DNA of 64,000 nt. It comes from VRUE01 sp963837695. GTDB lineage: Bacteria; Actinomycetota; Thermoleophilia; Solirubrobacterales; 70-9. The DNA is taken from NCBI GenBank assembly GCA_963837695.1, contig CAWINZ010000005.1, positions 1,674,001-1,738,000 on the forward strand, read 5' to 3'. The translations under genes were made by a program, and so were the position numbers. A model generated the notes under the pieces. It was not told where the DNA came from and did not search any database. It was given only the letters and a program-made list of their open reading frames with translations. Shown in pieces: positions 22,173 to 30,383 of this stretch. Numbering within the stretch: position 1 is the first letter of the stretch; each line of letters starts with the position of its first letter.

Positions 22173-23171
22173 ATGCTCACCGTCGCAGTCACCGGCCCGA
22201 CCGGCGAGATCGGCAAGTCGTTCATCTCCGCCCTCGAGCGCGCTCCCGAGGTGGAGCGGGTGATCGGCATGGCGCGGCGACCCTTCGACCTCGGTGCGCA
22301 GGGCTGGGAGAAGACCGAATACCGGCGCGGCGACATCCTCGACCGCGAGGCGGTCGAGGCGCTGGTCGCCGATGCCGACGTCGTCGTCCACCTCGCCTTC
22401 GTCATCGTCGCCGGCCGCGGCGAGAGCCGTGAGATCAACCTGACCGGCTCACGCAACGTCTTCGAGGCCGCGGCCTCGGCGGGCGTCAAGCGCCTCGTCT
22501 ACACCTCCTCGGTAGCGGCCTACGGCTTCCACCGCAGCCTGCCTTCGCTGCTGACCGAGGACGAGCCGGTGCGCGGCACCGCTCGCCATCCCTACTCGGC
22601 CGACAAGGCCGAGGTCGAGGCGGAGCTGCACGCGGCGCTGGCGGGCTCGACCTCCGACGCTTACGTCTTCCGCCCCTGCATCGTCGCCGGGCCGCAGGCG
22701 CCGCTGTTGCTGGAGCTGGTCCCCCTGCTGAGCGTCGGGCAGAGGTTGCCGGGGCCGGTCCGCTGGGCGCTCGGCAAGGCGCCCTCGCTGCGCCCGGTGC
22801 TGCCCGATCCCGGCGTGCCCTTCCAGCTGGTCCATCACGACGACGTCGCCGCCGCACTCTGCGCCGCGGTGCTCGGCCACGGCGAGCCGGGCACCTACAA
22901 CCTCGCCGGCCCCGGCGAGCTGACCGTCTCCGACCTCGCCCACGAGCTCGGCTGGCACTCGGTGCCGGCGCCGCAGCTCGCGGTCGGCGTCGCCGCCGAG
23001 GCGGTCGCGCCCTTTCTGCCCTTCCTTCCGGCCGAGGCTGCCTGGATCGAGACTGTGCGCCGCCCCGTCCTGATGGACACCTCGCGGGCGCGCCGCAAGC
23101 TGCACTGGATGCCGCACCACGACGCGCGCGAGACGCTTCGAGAAACTATTGCCGCAGTGCGGGCGGGGTAA
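22173..23171 (+). CDS. NAD-dependent epimerase/dehydratase (extended SDR)
   Basis: 332 residues. The Rossmann motif is GPTGEIG near residue 8, YTSS near 109 holds the catalytic Ser region, and YSADK near 145 supplies the Tyr and Lys of YxxxK. The family acts on nucleotide sugars and other hydroxylated substrates; the C-terminal part is not specific enough to choose. It appears to be a single-gene unit, closed by a 114-bp palindromic element whose left arm overlaps its TAA. Confidence 0.85.
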   Translation: MLTVAVTGPTGEIGKSFISALERAPEVERVIGMARRPFDLGAQGWEKTEYRRGDILDREAVEALVADADVVVHLAFVIVAGRGESREINLTGSRNVFEAAASAGVKRLVYTSSVAAYGFHRSLPSLLTEDEPVRGTARHPYSADKAEVEAELHAALAGSTSDAYVFRPCIVAGPQAPLLLELVPLLSVGQRLPGPVRWALGKAPSLRPVLPDPGVPFQLVHHDDVAAALCAAVLGHGEPGTYNLAGPGELTVSDLAHELGWHSVPAPQLAVGVAAEAVAPFLPFLPAEAAWIETVRRPVLMDTSRARRKLHWMPHHDARETLRETIAAVRAG

Positions 23172-23281
23172 AGACCCCCGGTAGGGCTTCCACTTAACTT
23201 TTTGGATGAGGCGCTCGCGGTCCTCCGTGATCGCCACACCCAAAAAGTACAAGACGTTTCAGCCCTACCGGGGGTCTTTAC
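23168..23281. repeat. Palindromic element, family E, copy 1
   Basis: Perfect 21-base arms at 23168-23188 and 23261-23281 surround a 72-base interior, which itself contains the weaker complementary pair CTTTTTGG / CCAAAAAG. The centre CGGTCCTCCGTGA resembles the centre of the elements at 50169 and 29524 (CGGCCGTCCGAG). It starts on the stop codon of the epimerase gene and ends nine bases before the TPR gene. It could also terminate transcription. Confidence 0.75.
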
Positions 23282-23290
23282 ACTCGGTAT

Positions 23291-23659
23291 GTGGCCGTTG
23301 ACGAGCGAGAGTCGACCTTCGTCCTGTACCGGCGGGGGATAGAGCTTTTGGAGGAGGCGGACTTCGCGGAGGCGATGGAACCGTTGGAGGCTGCCGCTCG
23401 GCGGGCGCCTGAGAAGAGCTCTGTGCGTGAGGCTTTGGGGCGGGCCTATTTCCGGTGCGGACGCTTTGCTGCTGCCGCGGTCGAGTTCGAGGCCGTGGTG
23501 GATGCGCACCAGGTCAACGACTTCGCCCACTTCTGCCTCGGCCGCGCCCTGGCCAAGATCGGTGAGACCGAGCGCGCCCGTCATCACCTGGCGCTGGCCG
23601 CCAACCTGCGCCCCGACCGGCGCGACTACCGCTTCTACCGGGACCTGCTCGGCACCTGA
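23291..23659 (+). CDS. Tetratricopeptide-repeat protein
   Basis: A 122-residue protein from GTG 23291 with about three TPR units (YRRGIELLEEADFAEAMEPL, then REALGRAYFRCGRFAAAAVEF, then FCLGRALAKIGETERARHHL). TPRs mediate protein-protein contacts. There is no signal peptide or enzyme domain. It follows directly after a palindromic element and faces the protease gene. The partner is unknown. Confidence 0.8.
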   Translation: MAVDERESTFVLYRRGIELLEEADFAEAMEPLEAAARRAPEKSSVREALGRAYFRCGRFAAAAVEFEAVVDAHQVNDFAHFCLGRALAKIGETERARHHLALAANLRPDRRDYRFYRDLLGT

Positions 23660-23666
23660 GCGCCGT

Positions 23667-24563
23667 TCAGAGGCCGGCGGTGAGGTGGCCCACGTTGCGC
23701 TTGCTGAAGTAGGGGCCGAAGGTGTGGCGGCTGTCGCCCGGTTTGCCGTAGCTGGTCAAACCGTCGATCGTGGTGCCTTCTTCGATCATCCAGCCACCGC
23801 CGCTGGCGCCGGGCACCCAGTGGCAGCCGATCGCGATCGTCGGTGGGCCGGGGATCCGGTAGGTGAGGATGTCGTCGCCGACGTAGGAGGAGTTGCAGTC
23901 CTGCAGCCAGCGCGAGCTGCCGGGGTAGCCGAAGGTCTGGAAGTCCTGTCTGCGGCTCAGGTCCACGGCGATCTTGGCGCCTCCGCCGACCGCGTCGGCG
24001 ACGTTGACGCCTTCGGCGTTGGGCGCGGTCAGGATCGCCCCGACGTCGAAGTTGGGGTTGCCGAACTTGACCCACTGTTTCGGCGCGAAGACCGAGTCGC
24101 GGTGCGCGATGAAGGCGCCGAAGGGCGCCGTGTCGCCGCTGTAGGCGGGGATGAACTCGAGCAAATCCGACCAGGTGCTGCGGCCTTTGGGCGCCTGCGG
24201 ACCGGAGTTGACGCAGTGGCCGGCGGTCAGGACGAGTTTGCGGCTGGCGCTGTCGATCGCCGTCGCCGAGCAGAAGCCTTCGTTTTTCCCCTGGCGGACG
24301 AAGAGGCGTCCGTTGACGGCGAACGGGGTGGCCGTCGGTTCGGTCACGTGGGCGAAGCTGGCGAGGGCGAGGGCGGCGCCGCGCGCCGCGTCGAGCGGCG
24401 GCGTGGCGTGCATCCGCGCCGCCGTCCAGTAGTTGGCGGTCCGCGCCGCTTCGCCCGGGCTCGCCGCGACAGCGGGGTGGAGGCGGGTTGCGCCCGCCGC
24501 GCCCGCCGCGCCCGCCGGCACGGTGAGCGCCACGAGCAGGACAAGCATCGCGGACATTCGCAT
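23667..24563 (-). CDS. Secreted trypsin-like (V8-type) serine protease
   Basis: 298 residues with an N-terminal signal peptide (hydrophobic residues 4-22). The catalytic triad is visible: His in LTAGHC near 112, Asp in FDVGAI near 170, and Ser in GASGGGW near 248. Two cysteine pairs fit disulfides outside the cell. This is the layout of the glutamyl endopeptidase-like S1 family. Neighbouring secreted protein 24579-25268 is on the same strand and 15 bases upstream, so both may be exported together. Confidence 0.85.
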   Translation of the reverse strand: MRMSAMLVLLVALTVPAGAAGAAGATRLHPAVAASPGEAARTANYWTAARMHATPPLDAARGAALALASFAHVTEPTATPFAVNGRLFVRQGKNEGFCSATAIDSASRKLVLTAGHCVNSGPQAPKGRSTWSDLLEFIPAYSGDTAPFGAFIAHRDSVFAPKQWVKFGNPNFDVGAILTAPNAEGVNVADAVGGGAKIAVDLSRRQDFQTFGYPGSSRWLQDCNSSYVGDDILTYRIPGPPTIAIGCHWVPGASGGGWMIEEGTTIDGLTSYGKPGDSRHTFGPYFSKRNVGHLTAGL

Positions 24564-24578
24564 CGAAAGAGGATAGAG

Positions 24579-25268
24579 CTAGGTCAAAAGCGGGATCACG
24601 CAACGGTAGGCGTGGGTGACTGTTGAGAGGTCACGGAAGACCACGCTGTTGGCTGCAACCGTGGTGACGGCATAGGCGGCTTCGCCCGAGACTGCGGCAA
24701 CGTCCCCCGACCACTCGTCGCCCGGGTCAAGGTTGACGCCGGGCTCTTCGGCGAAGGCGGCGAGCTGCAATGCCTCGGGCAGGGTGCCGCCTTTGGCGGC
24801 GCATTTGCGCGCCGCGGTGGGGGCGTCGACGGCGCTGTTCATCGAGCTTTCCCAGCAGGCGCCGGCGAAGGGCCGCGTTTCGGGTAGGCAGCCGACGCTG
24901 TGCCCGTTGACCGTCTTTGCGTCGACGGCGTTGACGGCGTTGAGCGCGGTCTGGGCGTCGATCGCGCTCTGCGCCGTGTCGGCGGAATCGGCGTGGGTGG
25001 CGCTCGGAACCTGGCCCAGGGTCAGCTCGTTGATGTCGGCGCCGGTCAGCGGACCGTTCGCGGCGGCGGCGCCGATCACCCCGGGCAGCAGCCGGTTGGC
25101 CGCGATCGAGTGCGGCTTCAGCCGGTTGCCTGGGATCGACTTCGCCCTGATTGCCCTGCCGTCGAGCTTCGCTTTCTTTGCCGCGTAGACGCTGCCGCCG
25201 AGCGCTACGAAAAGCGCGATGACGGCGACCGCCAATGCCGGCGAGTGCCGCCAGATCCCCTGCTTCAT
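24579..25268 (-). CDS. Secreted repeat-rich surface protein
   Basis: 229 residues with a signal-type N-terminus (LAVAVIALFVALGGSVYA). The middle has low-complexity repeats (LKPHSIAANRLLPG, then ADSADTAQSAIDAQTALNAV) likely to form a rod or coiled segment. The C-terminal ~85 residues form a small globular domain with three cysteines. Proteins starting with this LALFVALGG-x-AYA segment are very common in Solirubrobacterales and related groups; their role is unknown. A surface or structural role is inferred. Confidence 0.65.
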   Translation of the reverse strand: MKQGIWRHSPALAVAVIALFVALGGSVYAAKKAKLDGRAIRAKSIPGNRLKPHSIAANRLLPGVIGAAAANGPLTGADINELTLGQVPSATHADSADTAQSAIDAQTALNAVNAVDAKTVNGHSVGCLPETRPFAGACWESSMNSAVDAPTAARKCAAKGGTLPEALQLAAFAEEPGVNLDPGDEWSGDVAAVSGEAAYAVTTVAANSVVFRDLSTVTHAYRCVIPLLT

Positions 25269-25368
25269 TTTCCCTCCGTAAACGTCCCAGTTTCCAGATC
25301 CAGGACGAGCCTAAGCCGGGGGGTCGCATCGAACCAAGCGAAACGGACGAACGTTCAGGAGCGCTCGA

Positions 25369-25683
25369 TTACCCGTCCTCGGGTACTGCCACATCCACCG
25401 CGCCGCATCGATGCAGCACATCCGAGTGGTAGATGACCACCGCCAGCGGCAGGCCGAACGCCTTCGCCAGCTGGCCTGGGGTGAGTGCGCCCTCCGTCTT
25501 GATCCCGTGCAGCAGGCGCCGTCGTAACGGGTGCGCCATCGCCTTGATGAGAATGGCGCGGGGTCCCCGGCGAGTCGGCCTCCTCTGCGCCCGCGCCCGT
25601 TGCGCATTGCGCGGCTGTTTGCTCGGCCTGCCCTTTTTCCGGGTGCTCCTGTTCCTGCCTCGCTTACCCCGTCCCTGGGCCAT
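25369..25683 (-). CDS. Small winged-helix regulator with basic N-terminus
   Basis: A 104-residue protein. Residues 1-45 are extremely rich in Arg and Lys, and from ~46 on is an ArsR-like winged helix (IKAMAHPLRRRLLHGI, then LAKAFGLPLAVVIYHSDVL). An in-frame ATG at residue 49 would give only the winged helix. The basic extension could add nonspecific DNA or RNA binding. It is divergent from the B12 uptake operon (172 bases to the riboswitch), whose leader carries the main regulatory signal. Confidence 0.6.
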   Translation of the reverse strand: MAQGRGKRGRNRSTRKKGRPSKQPRNAQRARAQRRPTRRGPRAILIKAMAHPLRRRLLHGIKTEGALTPGQLAKAFGLPLAVVIYHSDVLHRCGAVDVAVPEDG

Positions 25684-25855
25684 TTAGCGCGTCCCGCTTC
25701 TGCGTGCCATCTCGTCCATCCTCTCTTAGTTTGGATCGGCCTAAACGAACAGGGCGTTAAGGAATTGCGACGGCAGTGTAGGAATATTTAGCGCAACCCA
25801 CGGACACCAAGAAACAGCCGCAGCCCCGCGGCGGGATAGACTCGCTCGCGTACAT

Positions 25856-26020
25856 ACGGTCGGTGGTCAAGGGAAGTCCGGTGCGAAACCGGCGCGGTCC
25901 CGCCACTGTGACCGGGCGAAGGAAGCCGCGGGCGTGCATCTCGCGCCGGCCACTGGGGGCGACACAGAGCTCCCGGGAAGGTGCGGCAGACCGATTCCCG
26001 GAAGCCAGGAGACCTGTCCC
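25856..26020 (+). ncRNA. Cobalamin riboswitch
   Basis: The conserved core is clear: GGGAAGTCCGGTGCGAAACC, then CCCGCCACTGTGA, and the B12 box AGCCAGGAGACCTG at 26003-26016. Cobalamin binding usually shuts off expression of uptake or synthesis genes. It sits 40 bases before the first gene of the uptake operon, whose Shine-Dalgarno (GAGGAAAGG, 26042-26050) may be masked on ligand binding. The region 25684-25855 holds no gene; a TAGACT -10-like hexamer lies near 25837. Confidence 0.95.
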
Positions 26021-26059
26021 CGGCCAGCCATGACAACCCTCGAGGAAAGGGTGGCTTCA

Positions 26060-26797
26060 ATGCCAAGACTCATTCCATTCCGGCTGGCCGCCGTGTGCGC
26101 GCTGGCTTTCATCCTGGTGCTTTCGACCGCCGCGCTCGCCGCGGCAAAGGTCCCGGCCGAGCTGCGTGTGGTCGGTGGCGGCAAGACCATTGCCGAAGCG
26201 ACGCTCAGAACCGGCACCACCTCGGTGCCGACCAGCCGCAAGGCGACCTGTTTCGGCAGGGGGACCGGCGGCAGCGGCAAGGCGGTCAAGATCAAGGGCG
26301 CGACCGCGCTCGGCCTGCTCGGCCAGGCGGCGAGGTCGATCGCGGCGCTGCGGCCGTTGCGGCTCACCGACGCGTTCGACTTTGGCCTCGGCCTTTGCGG
26401 CGTCGGTGGCCACAACGCGACCTCCAGGCTTTCCTGGCTGCTCAAGGTCGATCACAAGGTTCCCAGCAGCGGCGGTGAAAAAGTCAAGCTGAAGGCCGGG
26501 GACGAAGTGCTCTGGGCTCTGGAGCCCTACCCCTACCCGAACGAGCTCTCGCTGGTCGCACCCGGCGAAGCGAGCCCCGGGGTGCCGTTCGGCGTGCGCG
26601 TCTTCTCCTACAACGACAAGGGCAAGCGCAAGCCGGCCGCGGGGGTGACGGTCACCGCCGGGGCGGCGCCGACCGATGGCGCCGGCCGGACGACGGTGAC
26701 CCTTACCGGGGCGGCCACGCTGGTCGCCACCCATGGCAAAGACATCCCGTCCAACCAGGCCGCGGTCTGCGTGAGCGGGGCGTGTCCCGCCGGTTGA
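26060..26797 (+). CDS. Secreted DUF4430/transcobalamin-beta-like protein
   Basis: 245 residues from ATG 26060 with a good Shine-Dalgarno. A signal peptide (hydrophobic residues 8-26) leads into a DUF4430-like domain. Its landmarks are LLGQAARSIAALRPLRLTD, then SWLLKVDHKVP and VKLKAGDEVLWAL, the hydrophobic-strand pattern of the transcobalamin beta domain. A second beta-sandwich domain follows (PGVPFGVRVFSYNDKGKR). The two cysteines near the end may pair. As the first gene after a cobalamin riboswitch it is expected to capture cobalamin or a precursor outside the cell. Confidence 0.75.
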   Translation: MPRLIPFRLAAVCALAFILVLSTAALAAAKVPAELRVVGGGKTIAEATLRTGTTSVPTSRKATCFGRGTGGSGKAVKIKGATALGLLGQAARSIAALRPLRLTDAFDFGLGLCGVGGHNATSRLSWLLKVDHKVPSSGGEKVKLKAGDEVLWALEPYPYPNELSLVAPGEASPGVPFGVRVFSYNDKGKRKPAAGVTVTAGAAPTDGAGRTTVTLTGAATLVATHGKDIPSNQAAVCVSGACPAG

Positions 26798-26801
26798 CCC
26801 C

Positions 26802-27722
26802 ATGAGGCCTGGCCGTGGCACGGCGGTCGCGATCGCGCTGCTTCTTGCGGCTGCGCTCGCGGCCGCCGGCTGCGGTATCGGCCCCGGCTCGGGTGTCGGC
26901 GAGGTCTCGGTCACGGTGACGAGGGACTACGGCGCCGAACGGGTGCAGCCGCGGGTGAGCGCCGAGGCATCGGAATCGGACACGGTGATGCGGGTGCTCG
27001 ATCGCGAAGCGAAGATCTCGACTCGCTACAGCGGCGGTTTCGTGCAGGCGATCGACGGGCTCGAAGCCGACGAGCGCTTCGGCCATTCCTTCGACTGGTT
27101 CTTCTACGTCAATGGGGTGGAGTCCCCGGTGGGCGCCGCCGCTTTCGCCCTGCACGGCGGCGAGGCGATCTGGTGGGACTACCGCAACTGGTCCGCCGTG
27201 GAGCGGGTCCCGGCAGTGGTCGGCTCCTGGCCGCGGCCGCTCCGCGGTGGCTATGAAGGGAAGTCGCATCCCGTGGCGCTCGAATGTCATCGCGCCGGCG
27301 CCGCATGCGGGGCGGTGCGCAGCAAGCTCAGCGCGGCCGGCATCGCGCTGTCGGCGGGCTCGTCCGAGGATGCGATCCGGGTCCTTGTCGGTCCCTGGTC
27401 ACGGTTGCAAGACGATCCCGCCGCGGCGCAGATCGAGCAGGGCCCGCAGGTGAGCGGCGTCTTCGCCGACTTTGCCCGGCCTGACGGTGGCTACGAGCTG
27501 CAGGGGTTCGACGAAGCCGGCGACCCGGCCCGGGCCTTCGGCCCTGATGCGGGACTCGTCGCCGCCACGCGCCGCTTCGAAGCGCCGCCGGTCTGGCTCG
27601 TCACCGGCGCGACCGCGGCGGGCGCGCTCGCCGCAGCGGGCCTGCTCGACGCGGCGAACCTGCGCGACCATTACGCGGTGGTTATCGAGGGTGGCCGGGA
27701 GACGCCTTTGCCGGTGCGATGA
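26802..27722 (+). CDS. DUF4430 lipoprotein, cobalamin-binding candidate
   Basis: 306 residues. The signal peptide ends in AAAGC (Cys near 23), so this is a lipoprotein. Residues ~30-130 are a typical DUF4430 domain (VTVTRDYGAERV, SDTVMRVLDREAKIST, DWFFYVNGVESPVGAA, GEAIWWDYRNW). In transcobalamin and intrinsic factor this beta domain closes over the cobalamin. The rest of the chain is not recognised and ends near a hydrophobic stretch (LVTGATAAGALAAAGLL). It starts 4 bases after the preceding gene and overlaps the EcfT gene by 4. Confidence 0.85.
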   Translation: MRPGRGTAVAIALLLAAALAAAGCGIGPGSGVGEVSVTVTRDYGAERVQPRVSAEASESDTVMRVLDREAKISTRYSGGFVQAIDGLEADERFGHSFDWFFYVNGVESPVGAAAFALHGGEAIWWDYRNWSAVERVPAVVGSWPRPLRGGYEGKSHPVALECHRAGAACGAVRSKLSAAGIALSAGSSEDAIRVLVGPWSRLQDDPAAAQIEQGPQVSGVFADFARPDGGYELQGFDEAGDPARAFGPDAGLVAATRRFEAPPVWLVTGATAAGALAAAGLLDAANLRDHYAVVIEGGRETPLPVR

Positions 27723-28624
27723 GGTCGCCCTTCGCCTACACGCCGCGACCCGGCCCGCTGCAGGCTGCCTCGCCGGGGGCCGCCGTGACCTATCTCGGTG
27801 CCCTCGTCGCCGTCGCCTTCCTCTACTCGAACCCGTTGGTGCTGGCGGCGGTGGGGCTCGCCGCGGCGCTGGCCGGCTACACCGCCGGGGCCGGCAGCGC
27901 CGTGCGCGTCGCCCTGCGGATGGGCCTGACCCTGGCCCTGCTGATCGTCGTCGTCAACGCCCTCGTCGTCGACCGCGGCGAGACCGTGCTGTTTCGCTTT
28001 GGCGAGGCGCCGCTGCTGGGCCGCGTCGACGTCACCGCCGAGGCGATGGTCGAAGGCATGATCCTGGGCCTGCGAGCCGGGGTTGCAATGATCGCCTTCG
28101 CCGTCTACTCGGCCTGCGTCGACCCGGATCGTGTCCTGCGCGGGCTGCGGCCGATTGCCGGGCGCTCGGCGCTGACCGCGGCGCTGATCTCCCGCCTCGT
28201 CCCCGTAGCCGTTGCCGACGCCGGCCGCCTGCGTGACGCCGGCCGGCTGCGCGGCCCGTCGGCCGCACCCGTCGGCCGCACCACGCTGCTGCGCCGGCTC
28301 ATGGCTGGCTCGCTGGACCGATCCGTGGACGTGGCGGCGACCCTGGAGCTGCGCGGCTACTCCCTCCAGCCTCCCAAGAGCTTTGTTGGACACTTGTGGC
28401 CACTGGGAGGGACAAAATCGTCCATCCTGCGTTCTCGGTTCGATCGCCGCTTCTACGTGACCGGGGCTCTGGTGCTGGTCGCCGCGATAGCCGGCTTGAT
28501 CCTGGGCGCCGACAGCTTTCACGCCTACCCGACGATCGAGGTCGGGATCGGTCCTGGAACCGTCGCCCTATCCGCTCTGATCGTCCTTTCCGGCCTCGCC
28601 CCGAGGAGGCGCGATGCCCACTGA
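27719..28624 (+). CDS. ecfT: ECF transporter transmembrane subunit EcfT (CbiQ family)
   Basis: 301 residues with about six hydrophobic segments. The coupling region carries the expected Arg-rich signature (PVGRTTLLRRLMAGSLDRSV, near 180-200), with ALELRGY-like TLELRGYS following. EcfT links the ATPases to the substrate-binding S component. The gene overlaps DUF4430 upstream by 4 bases and the ATPase gene downstream by 11. Residues ~219-236 (PKSFVGHLWPLGGTKSSI) look like an insertion relative to a plain EcfT. Confidence 0.85.
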   Translation: MRSPFAYTPRPGPLQAASPGAAVTYLGALVAVAFLYSNPLVLAAVGLAAALAGYTAGAGSAVRVALRMGLTLALLIVVVNALVVDRGETVLFRFGEAPLLGRVDVTAEAMVEGMILGLRAGVAMIAFAVYSACVDPDRVLRGLRPIAGRSALTAALISRLVPVAVADAGRLRDAGRLRGPSAAPVGRTTLLRRLMAGSLDRSVDVAATLELRGYSLQPPKSFVGHLWPLGGTKSSILRSRFDRRFYVTGALVLVAAIAGLILGADSFHAYPTIEVGIGPGTVALSALIVLSGLAPRRRDAH

Positions 28625-30383
28625 GCTCGCGACCCGCGCCGCACCGGCCCTGGCGATCGAAGGACTCAGCTACTCCTATCCGGCGGGGGATCGAAGGACC
28701 CGTGCTGCATCGAGCCCCCATTTGGGGTCCGATGCAGCACGGGTCCTTCGGGACGTATCTCTGACCCTGTCGCCAGGGGAGTTTGCGTTGGTTGCCGGGC
28801 GCTCGGCGTGCGGCAAGACGACCCTGCTGCGCGCCGCCTGCGGCCTGGTGCCGCACTTCCACGGCGGCGAGATCGAGGGCAGTGTCCACGTCGCCGGCCT
28901 CGACGCGATCGCCAGTGGCCCGGGAGAGCTGGCGGCCGTGGTCGGTTACGTCGCCCAGGACCCCGAGACCCAGATCGTCTCGACCACCGTCGCGGCGGAG
29001 ATCGAGCTGCCGCTCGAGATGCGCGGAGACTCGCAAGCTTCCCGCGCCCGCGCGGTGGAGGAGGTGGCACTGGCTCTGGCGATCCCTCACCTGCTCGGGC
29101 GCACTGTCGACACCCTCTCTGGAGGCGAGCTCCAGAGAGTCGCTCTTGCCGCGGCTCTCGTAACTCGCCCCAAGCTCGTCCTCCTCGACGAGCCCACGTC
29201 CCAGCTCGACCCTGTTGCGGGAGACGAGCTCATCTGGCTTCTCCGCCGCCTGAACGAGGAGTGGGGGGTATCGATCCTCTTGGCGGAGCACCGCCTCGAG
29301 CGCTGCCTCGCCGCCGCGGACCGAGTCATAGCCATGGACTCAGGAGCAATTTCCTTCGACGGCCCCCCGAGAGACTTTCTCGCCTGGGCTCAACAAGCCG
29401 ATACCGCCCTTGAGACCCCCGCCGCACGCCTCTTCTCGCTCGCGGGTATCGAACCCCTCCCCGTAGGAGTCCGCGACGCTCGCAACATCCTCAGCTCAAC
29501 CGATGCGCAGCTCGGGCGGGTGGCGGACCCGGGGGGGTGTCCCCCGAGCAGCGGCGTTAGTTTTTCGCCCCACCCGCCACCTCGGACGGCCGAAAAACAA
29601 CGTGGCGAAAAACCCAGCAAGCGGGGGACACCCCCCCGGGTCCGACAGGACCCTCCCGCTGTGGCCACCCGTGGCCTCTGGGTAGAGCTCCGCCAAGGAG
29701 ACGAGCCCCACGACGTGCTGAAGGGAATCGACCTGACGATCGACCGCGGCGAGCGCGTAGCTCTGATGGGCCGCAACGGCGCCGGCAAGAGCACCCTGTT
29801 ACGGACGTTGGCGGGCCTCGTCACGCCGGTGCGGGGGAAGACCGAGATCTCGGGCGAGATGGCCCTGCTGACGCAGAACCCAAGCGATTATCTGGTCCGC
29901 GAGCGGGTGGGGGATGAGCTGCCGGGTGACGAAGGGTTGGCGGCCTTGCGGGTAGTAGGTCTCGAGCGCGCGATCGACAGCGACCCGCGCGACCTCTCCG
30001 GCGGCGAGCGCCAACGGCTTGCGCTGGCCATAGCGCTGGCCGGCCGCATGGACGGGGAGGAGATGCCGGGCCTCATCGCACTGGACGAGCCGACGCGGGG
30101 CATGGACCGGGCTCGCCGGCAGGACCTGGTTGAGCTGATCGAGGGGTTGGCCAGTCGTGGGGCCGGCGTCGTCGTCGCCACCCATGACGTCGAGTTCGCG
30201 GCCAGCTTCGCGCAGCGCGTCGTGCTGATGGGCGACGGGGTCGTGATCGCCGACGGCAGCGCCGCCGAGATCCTCTCCGGCGGCTGGTACTTCGCCACCG
30301 AGGTAGCCCGCATCCTCGACCTGCCCGGCACGATCACCCCGGAGCAGGGCGCCGCCGCCCTCGATCGGGAGCTTCCCCGATGA
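28614..30383 (+). CDS. ecfA: ECF transporter ATPase, fused EcfA-EcfA', with two palindromic inserts
   Basis: 589 residues with two ABC domains. Domain 1 has Walker A GRSACGKTT (62-70) and LSGGE near 168. Domain 2 has GRNGAGKST near 387 and a second LSGGE near 463. Each half carries a Walker B (VLLDEPTSQLD; LIALDEPTRGMD). Two palindromes are translated inside the gene: 28692-28750 in the first beta hairpin (residues ~27-46), and 29524-29644 in the linker between the halves (~304-344). Both keep the frame. The protein energises uptake through EcfT and the S component. Confidence 0.9.
   Translation: MPTELATRAAPALAIEGLSYSYPAGDRRTRAASSPHLGSDAARVLRDVSLTLSPGEFALVAGRSACGKTTLLRAACGLVPHFHGGEIEGSVHVAGLDAIASGPGELAAVVGYVAQDPETQIVSTTVAAEIELPLEMRGDSQASRARAVEEVALALAIPHLLGRTVDTLSGGELQRVALAAALVTRPKLVLLDEPTSQLDPVAGDELIWLLRRLNEEWGVSILLAEHRLERCLAAADRVIAMDSGAISFDGPPRDFLAWAQQADTALETPAARLFSLAGIEPLPVGVRDARNILSSTDAQLGRVADPGGCPPSSGVSFSPHPPPRTAEKQRGEKPSKRGTPPRVRQDPPAVATRGLWVELRQGDEPHDVLKGIDLTIDRGERVALMGRNGAGKSTLLRTLAGLVTPVRGKTEISGEMALLTQNPSDYLVRERVGDELPGDEGLAALRVVGLERAIDSDPRDLSGGERQRLALAIALAGRMDGEEMPGLIALDEPTRGMDRARRQDLVELIEGLASRGAGVVVATHDVEFAASFAQRVVLMGDGVVIADGSAAEILSGGWYFATEVARILDLPGTITPEQGAAALDRELPR
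28692..28750. repeat. Palindromic element, family B, copy 1 (inside ecfA)
   Basis: Perfect 21-base arms (28692-28712, 28730-28750) enclose an inner hairpin AGCCCC...GGGGTC. The central part (CTGCATCGAGCCCC ... GGGGTCCGATGCAG) recurs at 46992-47032. It is read in frame and encodes DRRTRAASSPHLGSDAARV within a surface loop of the ATPase. Confidence 0.8.
29524..29644. repeat. Palindromic element, family E, copy 2 (inside ecfA)
   Basis: Perfect 23-base arms (29524-29546, 29622-29644) surround a 75-base interior. Read on the minus strand, the interior aligns with the element at 50169: both have GCTTGCTGGGTTTTTCGCC, a CGGCCGTCCGAG centre, GTGGGGCGAAAAAC and ACGCCGCTG. It is in frame in the linker between the two ABC domains. 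Confidence 0.85.

Noticed and set aside
25340..25352. Another SOS box (CGAACGTTCAG)
   Set aside because: GAAC and GTTC lack the four-base spacer required for LexA.
28380..28425. A further palindromic element inside ecfT
   Set aside because: The encoded residues resemble the murF insert, but the DNA arms no longer pair well. It is noted only as a possible decayed copy.
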